From positions 2,418,001 through 2,482,000 of the forward strand of contig OOIN01000002.1 of assembly GCA_900323505.1 (NCBI GenBank): DNA of 64,000 nt. Direction: 5' to 3'. How positions within the stretch are numbered: position 1 is the stretch's first letter; every line of letters begins with the position of its first letter. Below are positions 39,319 through 50,862 of the stretch, in pieces. Below the pieces are notes generated by a model. That model searched no databases. It was not told the DNA's origin and saw only the letters and a list, made by a program, of their open reading frames with translations. The position numbers were made by a program, and so were the translations under genes. This stretch comes from Ustilago trichophora. Its lineage: Eukaryota; Basidiomycota; Ustilaginomycetes; Ustilaginales; Ustilaginaceae.

Positions 39319-41448
39319 TCAAGGGTCCAGTAGACCGATATCGAACTCTCTCGCCAGGTCGATGAGTTTGTCTGCTTCGCCATCATCCTGTTTCTCGGTG
39401 AGAGAATCTCGCATCCACCTCCAAACGGTGAAGCTATGGTTCAAGCCTTTCTGTTCTTGGAGTGCGTAGATTCCACCATCTTTACCGGCTTGATCGCAGC
39501 TAGTTGTCGGTGGAAGTTGAGCTCCGCAACAAGCACCTCTACCGGGAGCGGGGAGGAGAAAGTAGATCTCGGATACTCGAGAATGCAACAGTGCCATTGT
39601 ACAATATACGCACGGTTCGTAGAGTGTAAAAAGCGAAAGATTTGTGAGGAGGTAGTCGGAGCCGTTTGCTGCTACCATTGTGGTTTCTTCAGTAGCAGTG
39701 GTAGGGGTTAAAAGGGTTCGATCGAGGGTGCGAAGGACAGATACACGGGAAACGGCTTCAATGGGAGCATGTTTAAGAGGATTGCGACGAAGAAGGCGTT
39801 GATCGAGAGCGTCGATTTCGATTGTGCCTGCGTTGCTTTTTGGGGTATGATAGATGGCGTGGGTTGGGGTCGAGTTGAAGGTGGACCATTCGGTTTCGGT
39901 CATGGAGAGGGTGGTTAAAAGGCGTGCTTTTTCGCTCTCCCAATGCTTTACTGCGTCCGACTCGGAAGATGGTTTTGGTGTGATTCGGCCAACCACCGGC
40001 GCAGAGGGCCCGGTTAAAGAGCTCCAATCGCATCCACTTTCCCTGTCCGCCCACGACATGGCGCCATCAACATGAGTAGGGACAAGCTTTCGTGCAACCT
40101 CAAAAGGATGCGTCACATGTACAGCAGAAGCAATCGCCCTTCTTACCCCTCCATCTTTACCCTCGCTTTTGGCAAGAGCATGCCTAGCCAACGCAACGAC
40201 GCGCTTAAACCTATTACAAGCCCATCTGAGTCTCTCTGCCTCTCCATTCCACATTTGCTCATCCTTTTTCCTGTCCACCAACAGCACGGGACCACCACCA
40301 CCGCCAGGAATCAACTCCTTGGGGTTGGTCCGGACGATACATGGCCAAACGGCTTGCCATTCGGCCAATCTGTCCTTTGTCGGTGCTGCAATGACGGGTA
40401 CTTTGCCAAGATAGGGCTCAGGCGAATCGCCAAAGACGCCACTGCTCTCTTTGTTTAACCAGTCGATGAGGCTTGAGCGGTCTGGGAAGGCGCTATGCAG
40501 GCAGAGGAGGAACTGTGTTCGTGCGGTCTTTTTGCCATCTGTGGTGATGGATGTGGTGGTACGGAAGGAGCGCAAATGGCGAGTGGAGTGGAGGCCGTCA
40601 TCCCGATTTTGGAGGACAGAAGGGTGCTTTTGGAGAAACTTGACGGCGAGAGAGGCAGAGGTGGGGAGGATATCGATGATCCATGCGTCGCGAGTCTCGA
40701 GTGGGAGGGTGACGGGATCGAGAGCTGCAGTGAGGCGGTAGATGGGTGGATAGTTGGCACTGTTTGGTCGACTAGGGCCAGGAGGGCAGTGGAGCTCGAT
40801 ACCGTTGGTCACTTTGGTCTGCTGCTGCTTTTCAGATGCATCCTGTTCTATAGCTTCGTCTACGTCGTCATCTTCGTCATCGGAAAGCCCGATTCTCCCC
40901 ATCTGCAAAGCCTCATGCTCAGGATCCTGCAAAAGCCTCTTCTCCTCCTGATCCCTCCTCACCTCTTCTTCCGTCATCTCTGGCTCCCACCACATCCTCC
41001 CCGTCCCATACGAAATGGTCAATTCTTCCCCCGCTTCAACCCTTCGCGTCGTCGTATACCTTATCGAGTGAGTTGCATGATCCAGCATCCATTTCACATT
41101 CGGACTCCTCGGATCATGGTTGAACAAGCTCCCCAAACCCAAAGCCAACGCCATTACGGCTGCACCATCGCTCGTCCGCTTCCAGACAAAAGTGTAGCCG
41201 TCGAGTTGAGTCTTGCTTCCATGCAGCGCGTATTCTGCCGGTGGGAAGAGAAGTACGGGACTGATTTCAATGAGCGTTTCACCGGGGATGGAGATGGTTG
41301 CATAAACCCCGCGTCCACGACCTCCACCAGGATCCTTGATGGTCAGATCGAAACGGTTCAGATGCGGGGTAGAGGTCGGATAGGCTAGCAGCGATTGGAT
41401 GTGCGGGTCCTGGTCCGAGGTCAAGGTTGGAACGTGCGTTTCGACCAT
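39319..41448 (-). CDS. TAD3: SET-domain / tRNA adenosine deaminase subunit TAD3 fusion
   Basis: One 709-residue ORF with two parts. Residues 45-150 form a SET-type methyltransferase domain: GRGVYATISIPGETLIEISP, then N110-H111 (LFNHDPRSPNV), then GEELTISYG at 140-148. The C-terminal half is the noncatalytic subunit of the tRNA A34-to-inosine deaminase, partner of TAD2. Zinc ligands are H560 (LKHAPIEA), C613 and C616 (EPCVYCTMALLHSR), and the protein ends with GLNHSFTVWRW. The catalytic glutamate after the histidine (HAE in TAD2) is replaced (HAP), as expected of TAD3. No stop or convincing intron separates the two parts. Inosine-34 formation is essential in yeast, so the gene is probably essential. 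The SET substrate is unknown; whether the SET part is active cannot be told. Confidence 0.88.
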   Translation of the reverse strand: MVETHVPTLTSDQDPHIQSLLAYPTSTPHLNRFDLTIKDPGGGRGRGVYATISIPGETLIEISPVLLFPPAEYALHGSKTQLDGYTFVWKRTSDGAAVMALALGLGSLFNHDPRSPNVKWMLDHATHSIRYTTTRRVEAGEELTISYGTGRMWWEPEMTEEEVRRDQEEKRLLQDPEHEALQMGRIGLSDDEDDDVDEAIEQDASEKQQQTKVTNGIELHCPPGPSRPNSANYPPIYRLTAALDPVTLPLETRDAWIIDILPTSASLAVKFLQKHPSVLQNRDDGLHSTRHLRSFRTTTSITTDGKKTARTQFLLCLHSAFPDRSSLIDWLNKESSGVFGDSPEPYLGKVPVIAAPTKDRLAEWQAVWPCIVRTNPKELIPGGGGGPVLLVDRKKDEQMWNGEAERLRWACNRFKRVVALARHALAKSEGKDGGVRRAIASAVHVTHPFEVARKLVPTHVDGAMSWADRESGCDWSSLTGPSAPVVGRITPKPSSESDAVKHWESEKARLLTTLSMTETEWSTFNSTPTHAIYHTPKSNAGTIEIDALDQRLLRRNPLKHAPIEAVSRVSVLRTLDRTLLTPTTATEETTMVAANGSDYLLTNLSLFTLYEPCVYCTMALLHSRVSEIYFLLPAPGRGACCGAQLPPTTSCDQAGKDGGIYALQEQKGLNHSFTVWRWMRDSLTEKQDDGEADKLIDLAREFDIGLLDP

Positions 41449-41870
41449 CCTTGCGAACCAGCTGAAGCTGCTCTGCTATGCTGGGTTGGAACGTTCAAGC
41501 AGATGTGTTAGGTATGATAGTTTCAGAAGATTCACAAAAGGGTGTCAGTCATGTCTTCTCGGCCAAAAAAATTGGCAAATTTCTCGGAACTCGGACACCG
41601 CTTTGAGTTTTCACACTCTCACACGACATGGACCAACTTCTCCGCTCAAGACTCTCGGAACAATGTGAACAATGATCAGTCAAGGTCTTGTCCCGTGAGA
41701 GAGAAGAAGAGTAACATATTATTATCAAGTGACTAAATCCGTGCAATGCTATCAGAGAGAAAAGTGTGTTGTTACAAGAAATTAATGCTGGAACGTATAT
41801 CCCGATACAGGATCATGTTTTGTGTTTTTCAGATGTCCATTCAAAAGACGGTCTGCGCAGTAATCGGTGA
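41449..41870. other. intergenic stretch between SET-TAD3 and bHLH genes
   Basis: About 420 bases holding the promoter of the minus-strand SET-TAD3 gene and the 3' flank of the bHLH gene. Nothing else seen. Confidence 0.5.
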
Positions 41871-43885
41871 CTACTGAGCGGCCTTGGCGCTTGCCGGACG
41901 ATTGGCAGCAACAATGGTCTCGGGTTCGGGAAGACCTGCCATCTGCTCAAGACTCTCACACTGGCGCGTGAGTTCCTTGCTCTTGCCGTCCAGCCATCGG
42001 ATGAGATCGACCGCTTGGAAGAGAACGGCACTCTTGGAACCCGCGCCTCCTCCGGCACTTCCACCTCTGCCACGACCCTTTCCGCGTTGGCGCACACCAT
42101 CGGGTCCGGCCTTTTTGGCCTTCTTGGGAGGTTTTTTGCGACCAACGGCAAGTACGTCCACGACATCGTCGATGTCGGATCGGTCATCAAGACCTTCGTC
42201 TTCCACACCGGTACCGAAGCCGGAAGAGAGACCAAGAGCCCGTGCTCCAAAGTTGCGTCCATCGTCGAGCAGGACGACAAGATCTTTGAAGCCTTCTCGA
42301 ATGTAGTTTCTGCGCCTCTGTTCGGAAAGGATGTGGTTTTGGCGCTTCTCAGACTCGGTGAGCAGCTCCCTCTTGCTTGCTGCTCCGCCATCGCCGAATT
42401 TGTCGTCGTCTTCGTCGTGCTCTGTTTTGAGCTTCTTTCCGGAAGAAGTCTTCTTTGTGGAGGATGCAGGGGCCGGTGGTCGAGGCGGCTGTGAAGGCGC
42501 GGCGTGCTTGGGTTCTTTGTTGTGCACCGCCATGTCGAGGCCTGCGCTCATCCGGAACATTTCCGCGTGCATGCCTGTCAGTGATCCCAAAGCCAGGGCA
42601 GCCTGGGTTTGCTCGTCTGCTTCACCCATGCCAAAGTGACCGGCATGGCGCTTGCTGCCCGTTGCCGAAGCATTGTGCACATTGTGGTGCGGATACGGAT
42701 GTTGTGCAGGCGGCTGATGCGATGCGACGCCCGAAGACCACTCTGAGAGTCCACCGCCGAATGCTGTGTTGACGAGGTCTGCTTCGTGGTGGAAAGACCT
42801 CGACTTGTTGTTGCTGAGCGAACGTCGATGCTGGTGTCCGCGACCAGAACCGTGCGGTGATGTAGCAGAGGAGGATGTGTCGTGGGGACTTTGCGACGAT
42901 GCGGTGGCCGATCCAGAGCCGGAGCCAGACGATGCAGATGCGACCCCTGCTGCCGTCTTTGTGCGGTTCTGCATGCGTCGAGCTGCTGCTGACATGGGCG
43001 GACCCTCGTGGAGCATTGGATCACGGCTAGATGCTGCTGAACCGAAATCTGCTGGGAAGCCCATAGCCTCTGCAGCTGCAGCTGACCTTTCTGCGGCCGC
43101 TGCGGAAAAGCTGGGCATGCCTTCTGGAAGGCTAGGATCGAAATCCCATTCAAAACCTTCCAAGAAGTTGACCAAGAGGTTCTTCTCCTTTGCGTCGAAC
43201 AATTGCCCGTTCTGAGCCTGCTTCTCGCCTCCTCCTGGTGTGCCTATCCCAAATGGCGACAGTGCGCCTCCGGCAAAAGAATCCATGTCAAAGAGGTTGG
43301 CGCCCGTTGGCTCGAAATCAGGAGGCGGAGGAGGCCTTAGGGCGGATTCTGTGAAGCGCGAAGAGCCAATGCGGGGGGAAGCTGGTCTGCTGCCTTTTGA
43401 CAAGCTTCCTCTGCGGCTGTTGGATCTGCTGGCCATGTGGATGTCGTCGTGGCCGAAGGTCATGGCTTGTGGTGTAGATGCCAAAAAGTGAGAAGTGAGA
43501 CCCGGTGTCATGGGGTTAGAAGGCCCTCCTTTGCGGTCGACGGAGCTGAGGAACTGCAAATCTTGAAGGTCAAGCTCGGCTGGCAAGTCGAGGGAGAAGT
43601 GGAAGTCTGGTGTATACGGAAGAAGGGGCAGAGTGAGCAATGTGGTCTGGTCAGTGAGCAGGACTATGGGGGGGGGACTCGTACCAAGCACAGGGCGGAA
43701 TACGAACCTTCATAAGGAACCGGCATGGGAGGGAGGTCTGAAGCCTTGTCGAATGTGTCGTTGTGGTGTGGCATGGCTTCTGCGGAGGAAGAGGCAGCGG
43801 CTGCCGAAGCAGACGGATGCGAGGACGAGGGAGTTGCCATTGTGTGAAGGTCGTTGTTGAGAGGCAGCTGGACGGCAACGCTCAT
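41871..43885 (-). CDS. bHLH transcription factor with extended loop
   Basis: Two exons on the minus strand: 43885-43708 and 43606-41871. The 101-base intron (GTTCGT donor, CAG acceptor) splits an Asp codon and joins MPVPYE to DFHFSLDLPAEL. The product is 637 residues. The basic region lies at about 479-498 (KRQNHILSEQRRRNYIREGF) with the H-E-R pattern of E-box binders (H484). Helix 1 follows directly. Helix 2 starts only near 584 (KSAVLFQAVDLIRWLDGKSK), so the loop is about 75-80 residues, acidic then Lys/Gly-rich. The rest is Ser/Ala/His-rich and disordered. The upstream frame is open to an ATG at 44011, which would add 42 residues; 43885 is preferred but not proven. It is likely a nuclear regulator; targets unknown. 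A 5-kb gene-poor stretch lies upstream. Confidence 0.87.
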
Positions 43886-46800
43886 GCTTTTTGCGTGCTT
43901 GATTTGGACTGGCCGGGTTGTTGATTCGTACGTCTGGGAAGACCTCGCTAGCGTCGAGATGAAGAGGATTCTTGCTAGTGCGTCGGGTTCCAACGTGAGT
44001 GCATCAGACACTTGTCTGTTTTTATGAAGAGATGGTCAAGAGGAAATCCAGGAAAGCCTGCAGCAGAAAAGTGCTGGCGTTGGAGACGGCGAGCAGGTCT
44101 AGATCAGGCAGCGGGTGCGAGGTGAAAACACTACCAGCATCAACAGTGAGACAGCCGGCAGCACAAGCAGTCCGAGAATGGGGGCAGGGAGACCTGTATC
44201 CTTTCTGCGTTGGTGGTTCGTTCTGTGCGAAATGCCGATGTTTTGCGGTGGATAGGCTGGAGGCAGATCGGAAGCGTGAACGATGTTGCGTGGCTCACGA
44301 AGAAGATACGCGAGCGCGGGTGTCGCTACGAAGATACGGATAGTGTGAGATGAAGTCTCCGATGGAAGACGAAGGTGATTAGCGAAATGAAGCGTCACCA
44401 GATGGAGCCAAGTGTAGATGGAGTTGATGCAGCAAAAGAGTTGGACACCTTGTATGCAATGACTCGGATCGACCTGAAGGTGGTGATGATGTTGGATCGG
44501 TCTGTCTGCGTCCAATCGTGAGTTGGACGTAAAGAAGGGTCGATTGCCTCGAAGATGAGGATGTGGTGATGATGAGGAAGGGAGAGGTGGCGAGTATACA
44601 AAGGAGAGTGAGCGAGTCGAGAGAGGCACATCGGAAAGGGGGAGGGTAAAGAGGAGGACTGAGCGGAAGTGCATCACCGGAGCGTCCCAATTTGGCGGCT
44701 ACGGAACAGCTCTCCTTCTCTCTCTCTCTGTTTGCTTGGCTGTCCGACTGCCATTTCACGCAACTTTTGTCTCACAGTCGAGTATGCAAAATCGAAATTG
44801 CCAAAAATAAAATACGTAATAAAATAAAGTAAAATAAATTAAACAATAAAACTTGTCACACACCGCCAAACACAAAAAAGTAAAACACAAAAAGAAATGG
44901 GATCTGCTGAGAAAGAAGCCTGCTCAATTAACCTCCGCACCCCCGAATGGAGACGGATGCTGCCATTTCTCTCATTTCCTTCAGTTCAACCGGGTTCGCA
45001 TTGCTCGACTACTGTTGTCGTCTCCTCTTGTAGCTTGCCCCGCACGCAGTCTCATTTGTTGCTCATATTGAAGTCGACCGTCTTTTGATCATTGCTACCT
45101 TGATCCATCTTGAGACTGGCCATACGAGCCATTTCGGCAAGCTATGTTGGCTGCTGTCTACACAGAATGGGTTTTCGAGGAACTGTACTTGCCTTCCGAC
45201 TACAGCAGCGATGCGAGCCATGACAAGGTCGAATGGCGTAGCGGGGACTCAAGACAAGGACAACAACACAAACACAGGAAGAGAGAGCGGACCGTAAAAT
45301 GACAGCAAGCGGCAAAACAGGAACACGAGGTGATATCAAACACGACGTCCATGAGGTCAATCTTTGGGTAGGCATAGTTTGGCAAGAATCAAGGTGATAC
45401 ACACGCATCCAAGCACCCATCCGTTTGCGAGCAGAAAGCAGGACCACCAGGGCCAAAAGCAGCGAAAGGCCGGGCCATGGCCGTTCTTGAAGACGGAAAC
45501 GAATTTCAAAGTGCGCCAGCAGTTTGGCAAAAAAATAACAGGAGGCTGGCAAAGTGCATACAGTACAACAGTGTTTTGCCCTTGCTGGAATCGAGAGCGG
45601 AGCTTGGCTTCGGAGTGCGCCCATGTCATTGCTATGTTGTACAGAAAAAGAAAAAAAAAAAAAGCGGCGGCTGTCCTCTTGTCTCCTGATCCGCTCAAGA
45701 ACAGCAGAGCAACGAAAGAAACGATTGCGGGGGAAGCAGGAGGGCAGGCATAACCCTTACTCTAGCAATCAACAGACAGCAGACCTTATCAAGCGACACT
45801 GCACAAGGGACGCAGCCAGTGATAGACGCAGTTTTGCAGACTACGGAGAATTTCGACGATTCGCAAAGCTTTCGACACCGCACGAGCAGGCTGCTCATCA
45901 CGATTTATGCAAACCAACCACCACACATGCGAGCGCGGCAAGCAGACAAACATCAAATCGACGAATCGAGTCTTGCCATTACTCACACAACACAGTACAG
46001 TACTGTACAACAGTACACTGTGTCAACCAATCGTGTCTATCGTGCCTCAGGGTTGTCGATGCGGGGAAGCTCCAAGTACTGCCTTGATAGCGCCGAAAAA
46101 AAAGAGAAAAAAAAAAGAGGTTACCACCAATGAGTGGGCTGCATGAAACTACTAAATCTGATGGCAACGAGACTTCTGCTTCTCTCGATTCGAGCGAGCT
46201 TTTCGTCAAACTTGTTGTCGACCCCGCATGGTGTTGGCGTTGGCGTTACGTACCACTACCCCAGCTGCCAGGTGTGTTACGCTAGGGCGACACACGGCAC
46301 GGGGTGAAGAGCAAGCTCTCTGACCTTTTGTTATGCTCCTTCCTACATCATAATTTGGTTGTTCGGGTAGGCCGTTAACGCTTGCTGTTGCTCTTGCCGA
46401 ATGCTTATCCGATTGATGCTGATTCTGCTGACGGGCAGAACCGGATCATTCGACATCTTGCGTTGGCTGATTTACAGACAACACGATATCATGATCAGCA
46501 AGCCGAGCATCGTTCGTGCTCGAAGCTTTGATCAGGGCCGTATCAAAGTACAAATTGATGGTTGTCTGAGTCATGTCCAGCTCGGCACCGTAACAAAGCT
46601 GCCAACCTGGCTTAGGAAGCGAGAAGCTTAGGCGTCTGGTGGTGCCCAGACCCTCCCACTGTACAGCTTTTGCGTAGATTTTATGCCTTGCCAGCTTCTC
46701 GATGTCTGGGCGCCGGACGAGGCGGCTGTGTGGGGCTAAAGAGGCATGAAACCTTTACAGTAACTCGCGTGAAATGCAGCCATGCAGCAAATGAGCAGCA

Positions 46801-48990
46801 TTCGGCTATTCTGAGCACCGAACGGCGGCTCCCGACCAAATTGGGGCGTTGGTTGGTTGATTCGCGTCCTGAGTTCGCTCGCTTCTCTCTGCTGCTTTGC
46901 TCCCTTCGAATTTGGATCTGCGGCTCGAATTTCAGGCCTTCCTCGTCACCTCGACTCGACTGTATGGTGCCCCAGACGTGGTCCGCCATACAGAAGTCCT
47001 GCCATGTGTTCGACGATGGAAAGGTCAAGATCGGCATCCACTTCCGATCTGGCAAAATCGGCATCGGTTCGATCTTGCTTGCCCCTAATCAGAGCCGAAC
47101 CTTATCAAGTCTCATTACTTCTTTTTTGTCATGACCCGCGATCGTCGAAGCAACGTGCGGGCAGCGGGGTTGGCCGTCAGATCGGCGTGTCACTCAATCC
47201 ACCGTCCCGGTGCAAGAGTTCAAGTTTCCCGCCCTGGTTGCAATCCAAGACGTCGTCCAGAAGCTGCTTCCTCTGAAATTGGTTACGAGCGCTTCACCAC
47301 AAGTACTTCTCATCATCAGCACACGATCTTGAAGCGCTAACCGAGCTGTGAGGTCCAAGCGTGGGTCTCAGCGCGACTGGGACTGTTTGCGGCGATTCAG
47401 GCTCGTTGCATGCCAGAGTGTTCAACCGCTGTTCACGGATGAGACAGTGTCGGACTCAGCTGTGCGTTCCACAGCTTTGTTCATTTTAGATTCTGCACTC
47501 TTCGATGGGCACTCGGATGCTTGCTCCCAAGATTGCGGGGCAATCCTCGTGCCTAAACCCTACGTCATGAGCCGCGTTTTACTGCGTCTCACTTTAATTC
47601 TCACTATGCATGCGAGGATGTCAGCTGGACACGCCACATCGTGATCGGACCATGTTCTATGTCCCGCAACATATCCAACTTCGGTTCAGACTTCTCTGCA
47701 GTGCCTTTGCCATGAGGTACAACAACATTTTGGTCAAAGCAGCTGACAACCAATCAGAGCTTCAGAAGCTCGACAAACGTCGGAGCAACACACACTACTG
47801 CGACAAACTTGACCACGTCATTCGATGCTACTCGCCTGATGAAGTTGTCTCTCCGACGGCTCTGCTCCTAATCCAACTCAACGATTCAGGACAGCGTACA
47901 AGCAATGTTTGTGACTGTCTCCAGTGTTTTGAAAAGAACAGCCAAGTCCTGTAGAAAACCGATTTGTTCTCTGGGTCGGAGTCAGAAACAGCAGACCCGT
48001 GAGCATCGTGTCACGCGAGTTTGGATCGTCATACGGCATACAGTACAGTACAGTACACACCAAAGAAGTTCCCCCAATCACTCATCCTTCCAACAAGATC
48101 GCCCATGATTCGTGGGAAAAACAAAGCTGTCCATATGGGCGTCTCCGAACTTTTTGTTCCCACGAGGTCATAGCCATGGGAACAATACGCTCGGTTCGCC
48201 CGACTATCAGTGACAAGGTTGTGAGCACCTCTGAATTATAGTTAGGCTATGTTGAAAAGTCTCATACTTACCGTAGAGATGCGCTCGAGTTTGGGTGTCG
48301 ACAATATCGGCTCAAGCGTGATGATGACGGGATTCACTCTTCGGTCCTCGCCAACGGACACAGCATCACATGTATGACCAAAACTGTCCAGCTCGCCATT
48401 TGCACTTCGCTTGCGGCAGACATTGGGCCTGAACGAGGCGGATTTGCATTGTTCAGGTACCGTGCCCGCAACATCCATACCCTCTTCCCATCACAGCCGA
48501 GTTCACACACGCTTCGTCGGGATTCTGTGTTTCCATCTGTGCTTGCTCGAAGGCCAGCGAGTTGATGCGATCTCGGGCGGAGCAAGTCTCGCCTTGTGTA
48601 CGTCGTACTTTGTACTGTGCCACGTACGATGTGGGATGTATGCTGTTCAAATCAATGTACGATGTTGAACGTACGGTGCTGCACGTACAGTTGTGTCGAA
48701 CGTTCGATGTGGGATGTACGGTGTTGAACGTACGTTGTGGGATATACTGGGCTTGACGTCCTGTACTTCAGTACAATGTACAATGTTTGATGTACGAGGT
48801 ACAGACGCACAACAGGGCTTTTTTCGGGCACCGAGTGTTAGTCCAAGAGGTCACACAAAGAAAGGGGAAAATTCACGTGACTGCGAAGTGTTACTTTTGG
48901 AAGCGCAGCTGCCAATTTTCTTGCACAGACCCGACGCCGTCCAATCTTCTCGTTGTATTGCGCCCCACAACCATCCACACATTCGCCACG
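43886..48990. other. 5.1-kb gene-poor stretch between divergent bHLH and ERG8 genes
   Basis: No recognisable gene or structural RNA on either strand. It should contain both promoters. Low-complexity features include an AT-rich patch (44800-44890), an A-run near 45648-45663, TACAGTA/TACTGTA heptamers at 45559, 45996, 46001, 46756, 48039, 48044 and 48049, and a GTAC-dense block at 48598-48802. Open frames of up to about 180 codons here show no domain. Confidence 0.55.
48598..48802 (+). promoter_or_regulatory. GTAC-dense block upstream of ERG8
   Basis: Fourteen GTAC tetramers in 205 bases (under one expected), ending about 190 bases before the ERG8 start codon. Imperfect repeats are visible: CGATGTGGGATGTA at 48627-48640 and 48705-48718, and GTTGAACGTACG at 48664-48675 and 48723-48734. 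It is either a degenerate minisatellite or a cluster of regulator sites; function inferred only from position. Confidence 0.5.
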
Positions 48991-50862
48991 ATGGCTTCCC
49001 CACAGATCCGTGAGACAACCGTGTCGGCACCAGGCAAGGTGCTCGTAGCGGGCGGCTATCTTGTCCTCGACCCAGCGTATCCAGGTCTGGTTGTTTCCAC
49101 CTCGTCACGTTTCTACTGCCACGCACAATCACAGACCTCGTCTGCATCGCAGAGGAGCGCAGGAGAATCAACCTGCACCATCACCGTGCGTTCGCCCCAA
49201 TTCATCGATGCTGTCTGGGTCTACCGAGCATCAACAGTAAAAGATGATCGAGGCAAGCAGCATTGGATCACCGAGCAGACCGCAGATTCGCGAGAAAAGG
49301 CAGGTCGCAATCCGTTCGTCTCGCTGGCTCTCACCTACACCCTCCGACTTGCAGCAGAGCTCAAGGGCTCCGATGAGGTCGAGCAACTCTTTCAACGCAC
49401 CGATCCGGCAGGCATCGAAATCACTGTAGCAGCCGACAACGACTTTTACTCGCAACGAGAGACCCTCAACCTTCCAGAAGGAACAGCGCCAACGGTGAAT
49501 CAACTCACGAACCTTCCACCCTTCTCGCCTCAAAAGTGCCGCATCGGAGATGTACACAAGACCGGCCTCGGATCAAGTGCAGCCATGACCACCTCGCTCG
49601 TCGCTTGCTTCCTCCTCCACTTGCGAGCCGTCGTCCCCAATGGTCCTGACTCGATCGAGACAGAGGACTTGGCTTTAATTCATAACCTCGCGCAATTGGC
49701 TCACTGTGCAGCACAAGGCAAGATCGGATCCGGCTTCGACGTTAGTGCCGCTATCTGGGGAAGTCAGCTGTACCGACGCTTCGAGCCCAAAGTGTTGCAA
49801 GCCTGCCTTGACGAGGGCGAGAAGGTCGTGACAGAAGGAGAGGAGGCCCAAGAGCAGCGTGATGCAAGGCTCTCATCAAGGATTGAGTTGTTGCCTGTGC
49901 TGGATCCTTACAACCCGCTCTGGAAAGCATCACCCCTCTCGGAAACCGGTGATTCGCAGTCTACCGCCACAGAAGGCCTCGCCATCTCGGAGAGTCACAA
50001 CGTACCCAAGCCCGTGCCCCTGCAGTTGCCTCCTGGCCTCGATCTTCTCTTGGCTGATGTCGACGCTGGATCCAACACACCTAGTTTGGTTTCTAAAGTG
50101 CTTGCGTGGAGGAAGGAGAAGCCGGAATGGGCAAAGCAGCTGTACAACGTCATCGCCTCCTCCAACCAGGGTCTCGCTGACAACTTGCTGCGACTACGAT
50201 TGCTGCACGCCTCTGACGCCTCTACCTACGACGCGCTCGTAGACTCGGCAGCGGCACAACTCTCAACAGAATGGGATGCCGTGCTCAAGACCTTACCCAC
50301 CGACGCAGACGAGGATCAGGAGGCCGAAGCAGATGCATCTGCTGTCGATCTTCGGGTGACACCACGCACGGTTCTGCAGGCGCTCATCGACGTTCGCAAC
50401 AGCCTTCGATCGATCCGCGCTGGTATGCGGGAGCTAGGTAACCGAGCTGGCGTCCCAATTGAGCCTCCCGAGATCGGTAGCCTGATCAAGAAGATCAGCG
50501 ACCAAGTGCCAGGTGTCGTTGGTGGAAGCATCCCCGGCGCTGGTGGATTCGATGCATTCTACATCATCTACCTCAAGAGCGCAGATAGTCCACGCGATCT
50601 CTCGCAGCTCTGGAGCCAGATCCATAGCGTCAAGGAGGAAGCTGAGTCCAAGCTTACGCTCGGTCCTTTGCTGTCTCGTGCGGGCGGAGCAAAGACGACA
50701 TCGGATGACACCTCAGAAGAGCTGAACGCTGCCGACGAGTCGAACGCCGTCACCGGATTGCTGAAGAAGCTGAAAGCATCCGAGCTTGCGGGTCAGGACT
50801 TTGGTCTCCGTCTGGAGAGGACGGAGGATGTCAAAGGCCTGAAGGAGGCTCTTGCTAGATGA
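48991..50862 (+). CDS. ERG8: phosphomevalonate kinase
   Basis: GHMP-family kinase that phosphorylates mevalonate 5-phosphate to the diphosphate in the mevalonate pathway feeding sterol and isoprenoid synthesis. The protein is 623 residues from the ATG at 48991, which gives the expected N-terminus MASPQIRETTVSAPGKVLVA with the APGK motif. The ATP-binding GHMP motif KTGLGSSAAMTTS is at 190-202. The C-terminal GHMP motif appears as VGGSIPGAGGFDAF. The frame is open 68 codons further upstream without family resemblance. It is longer than yeast Erg8 (451 residues) because of internal inserts near 300-350 and 430-460. TERT follows on the same strand after 378 bases. Confidence 0.95.
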   Translation: MASPQIRETTVSAPGKVLVAGGYLVLDPAYPGLVVSTSSRFYCHAQSQTSSASQRSAGESTCTITVRSPQFIDAVWVYRASTVKDDRGKQHWITEQTADSREKAGRNPFVSLALTYTLRLAAELKGSDEVEQLFQRTDPAGIEITVAADNDFYSQRETLNLPEGTAPTVNQLTNLPPFSPQKCRIGDVHKTGLGSSAAMTTSLVACFLLHLRAVVPNGPDSIETEDLALIHNLAQLAHCAAQGKIGSGFDVSAAIWGSQLYRRFEPKVLQACLDEGEKVVTEGEEAQEQRDARLSSRIELLPVLDPYNPLWKASPLSETGDSQSTATEGLAISESHNVPKPVPLQLPPGLDLLLADVDAGSNTPSLVSKVLAWRKEKPEWAKQLYNVIASSNQGLADNLLRLRLLHASDASTYDALVDSAAAQLSTEWDAVLKTLPTDADEDQEAEADASAVDLRVTPRTVLQALIDVRNSLRSIRAGMRELGNRAGVPIEPPEIGSLIKKISDQVPGVVGGSIPGAGGFDAFYIIYLKSADSPRDLSQLWSQIHSVKEEAESKLTLGPLLSRAGGAKTTSDDTSEELNAADESNAVTGLLKKLKASELAGQDFGLRLERTEDVKGLKEALAR

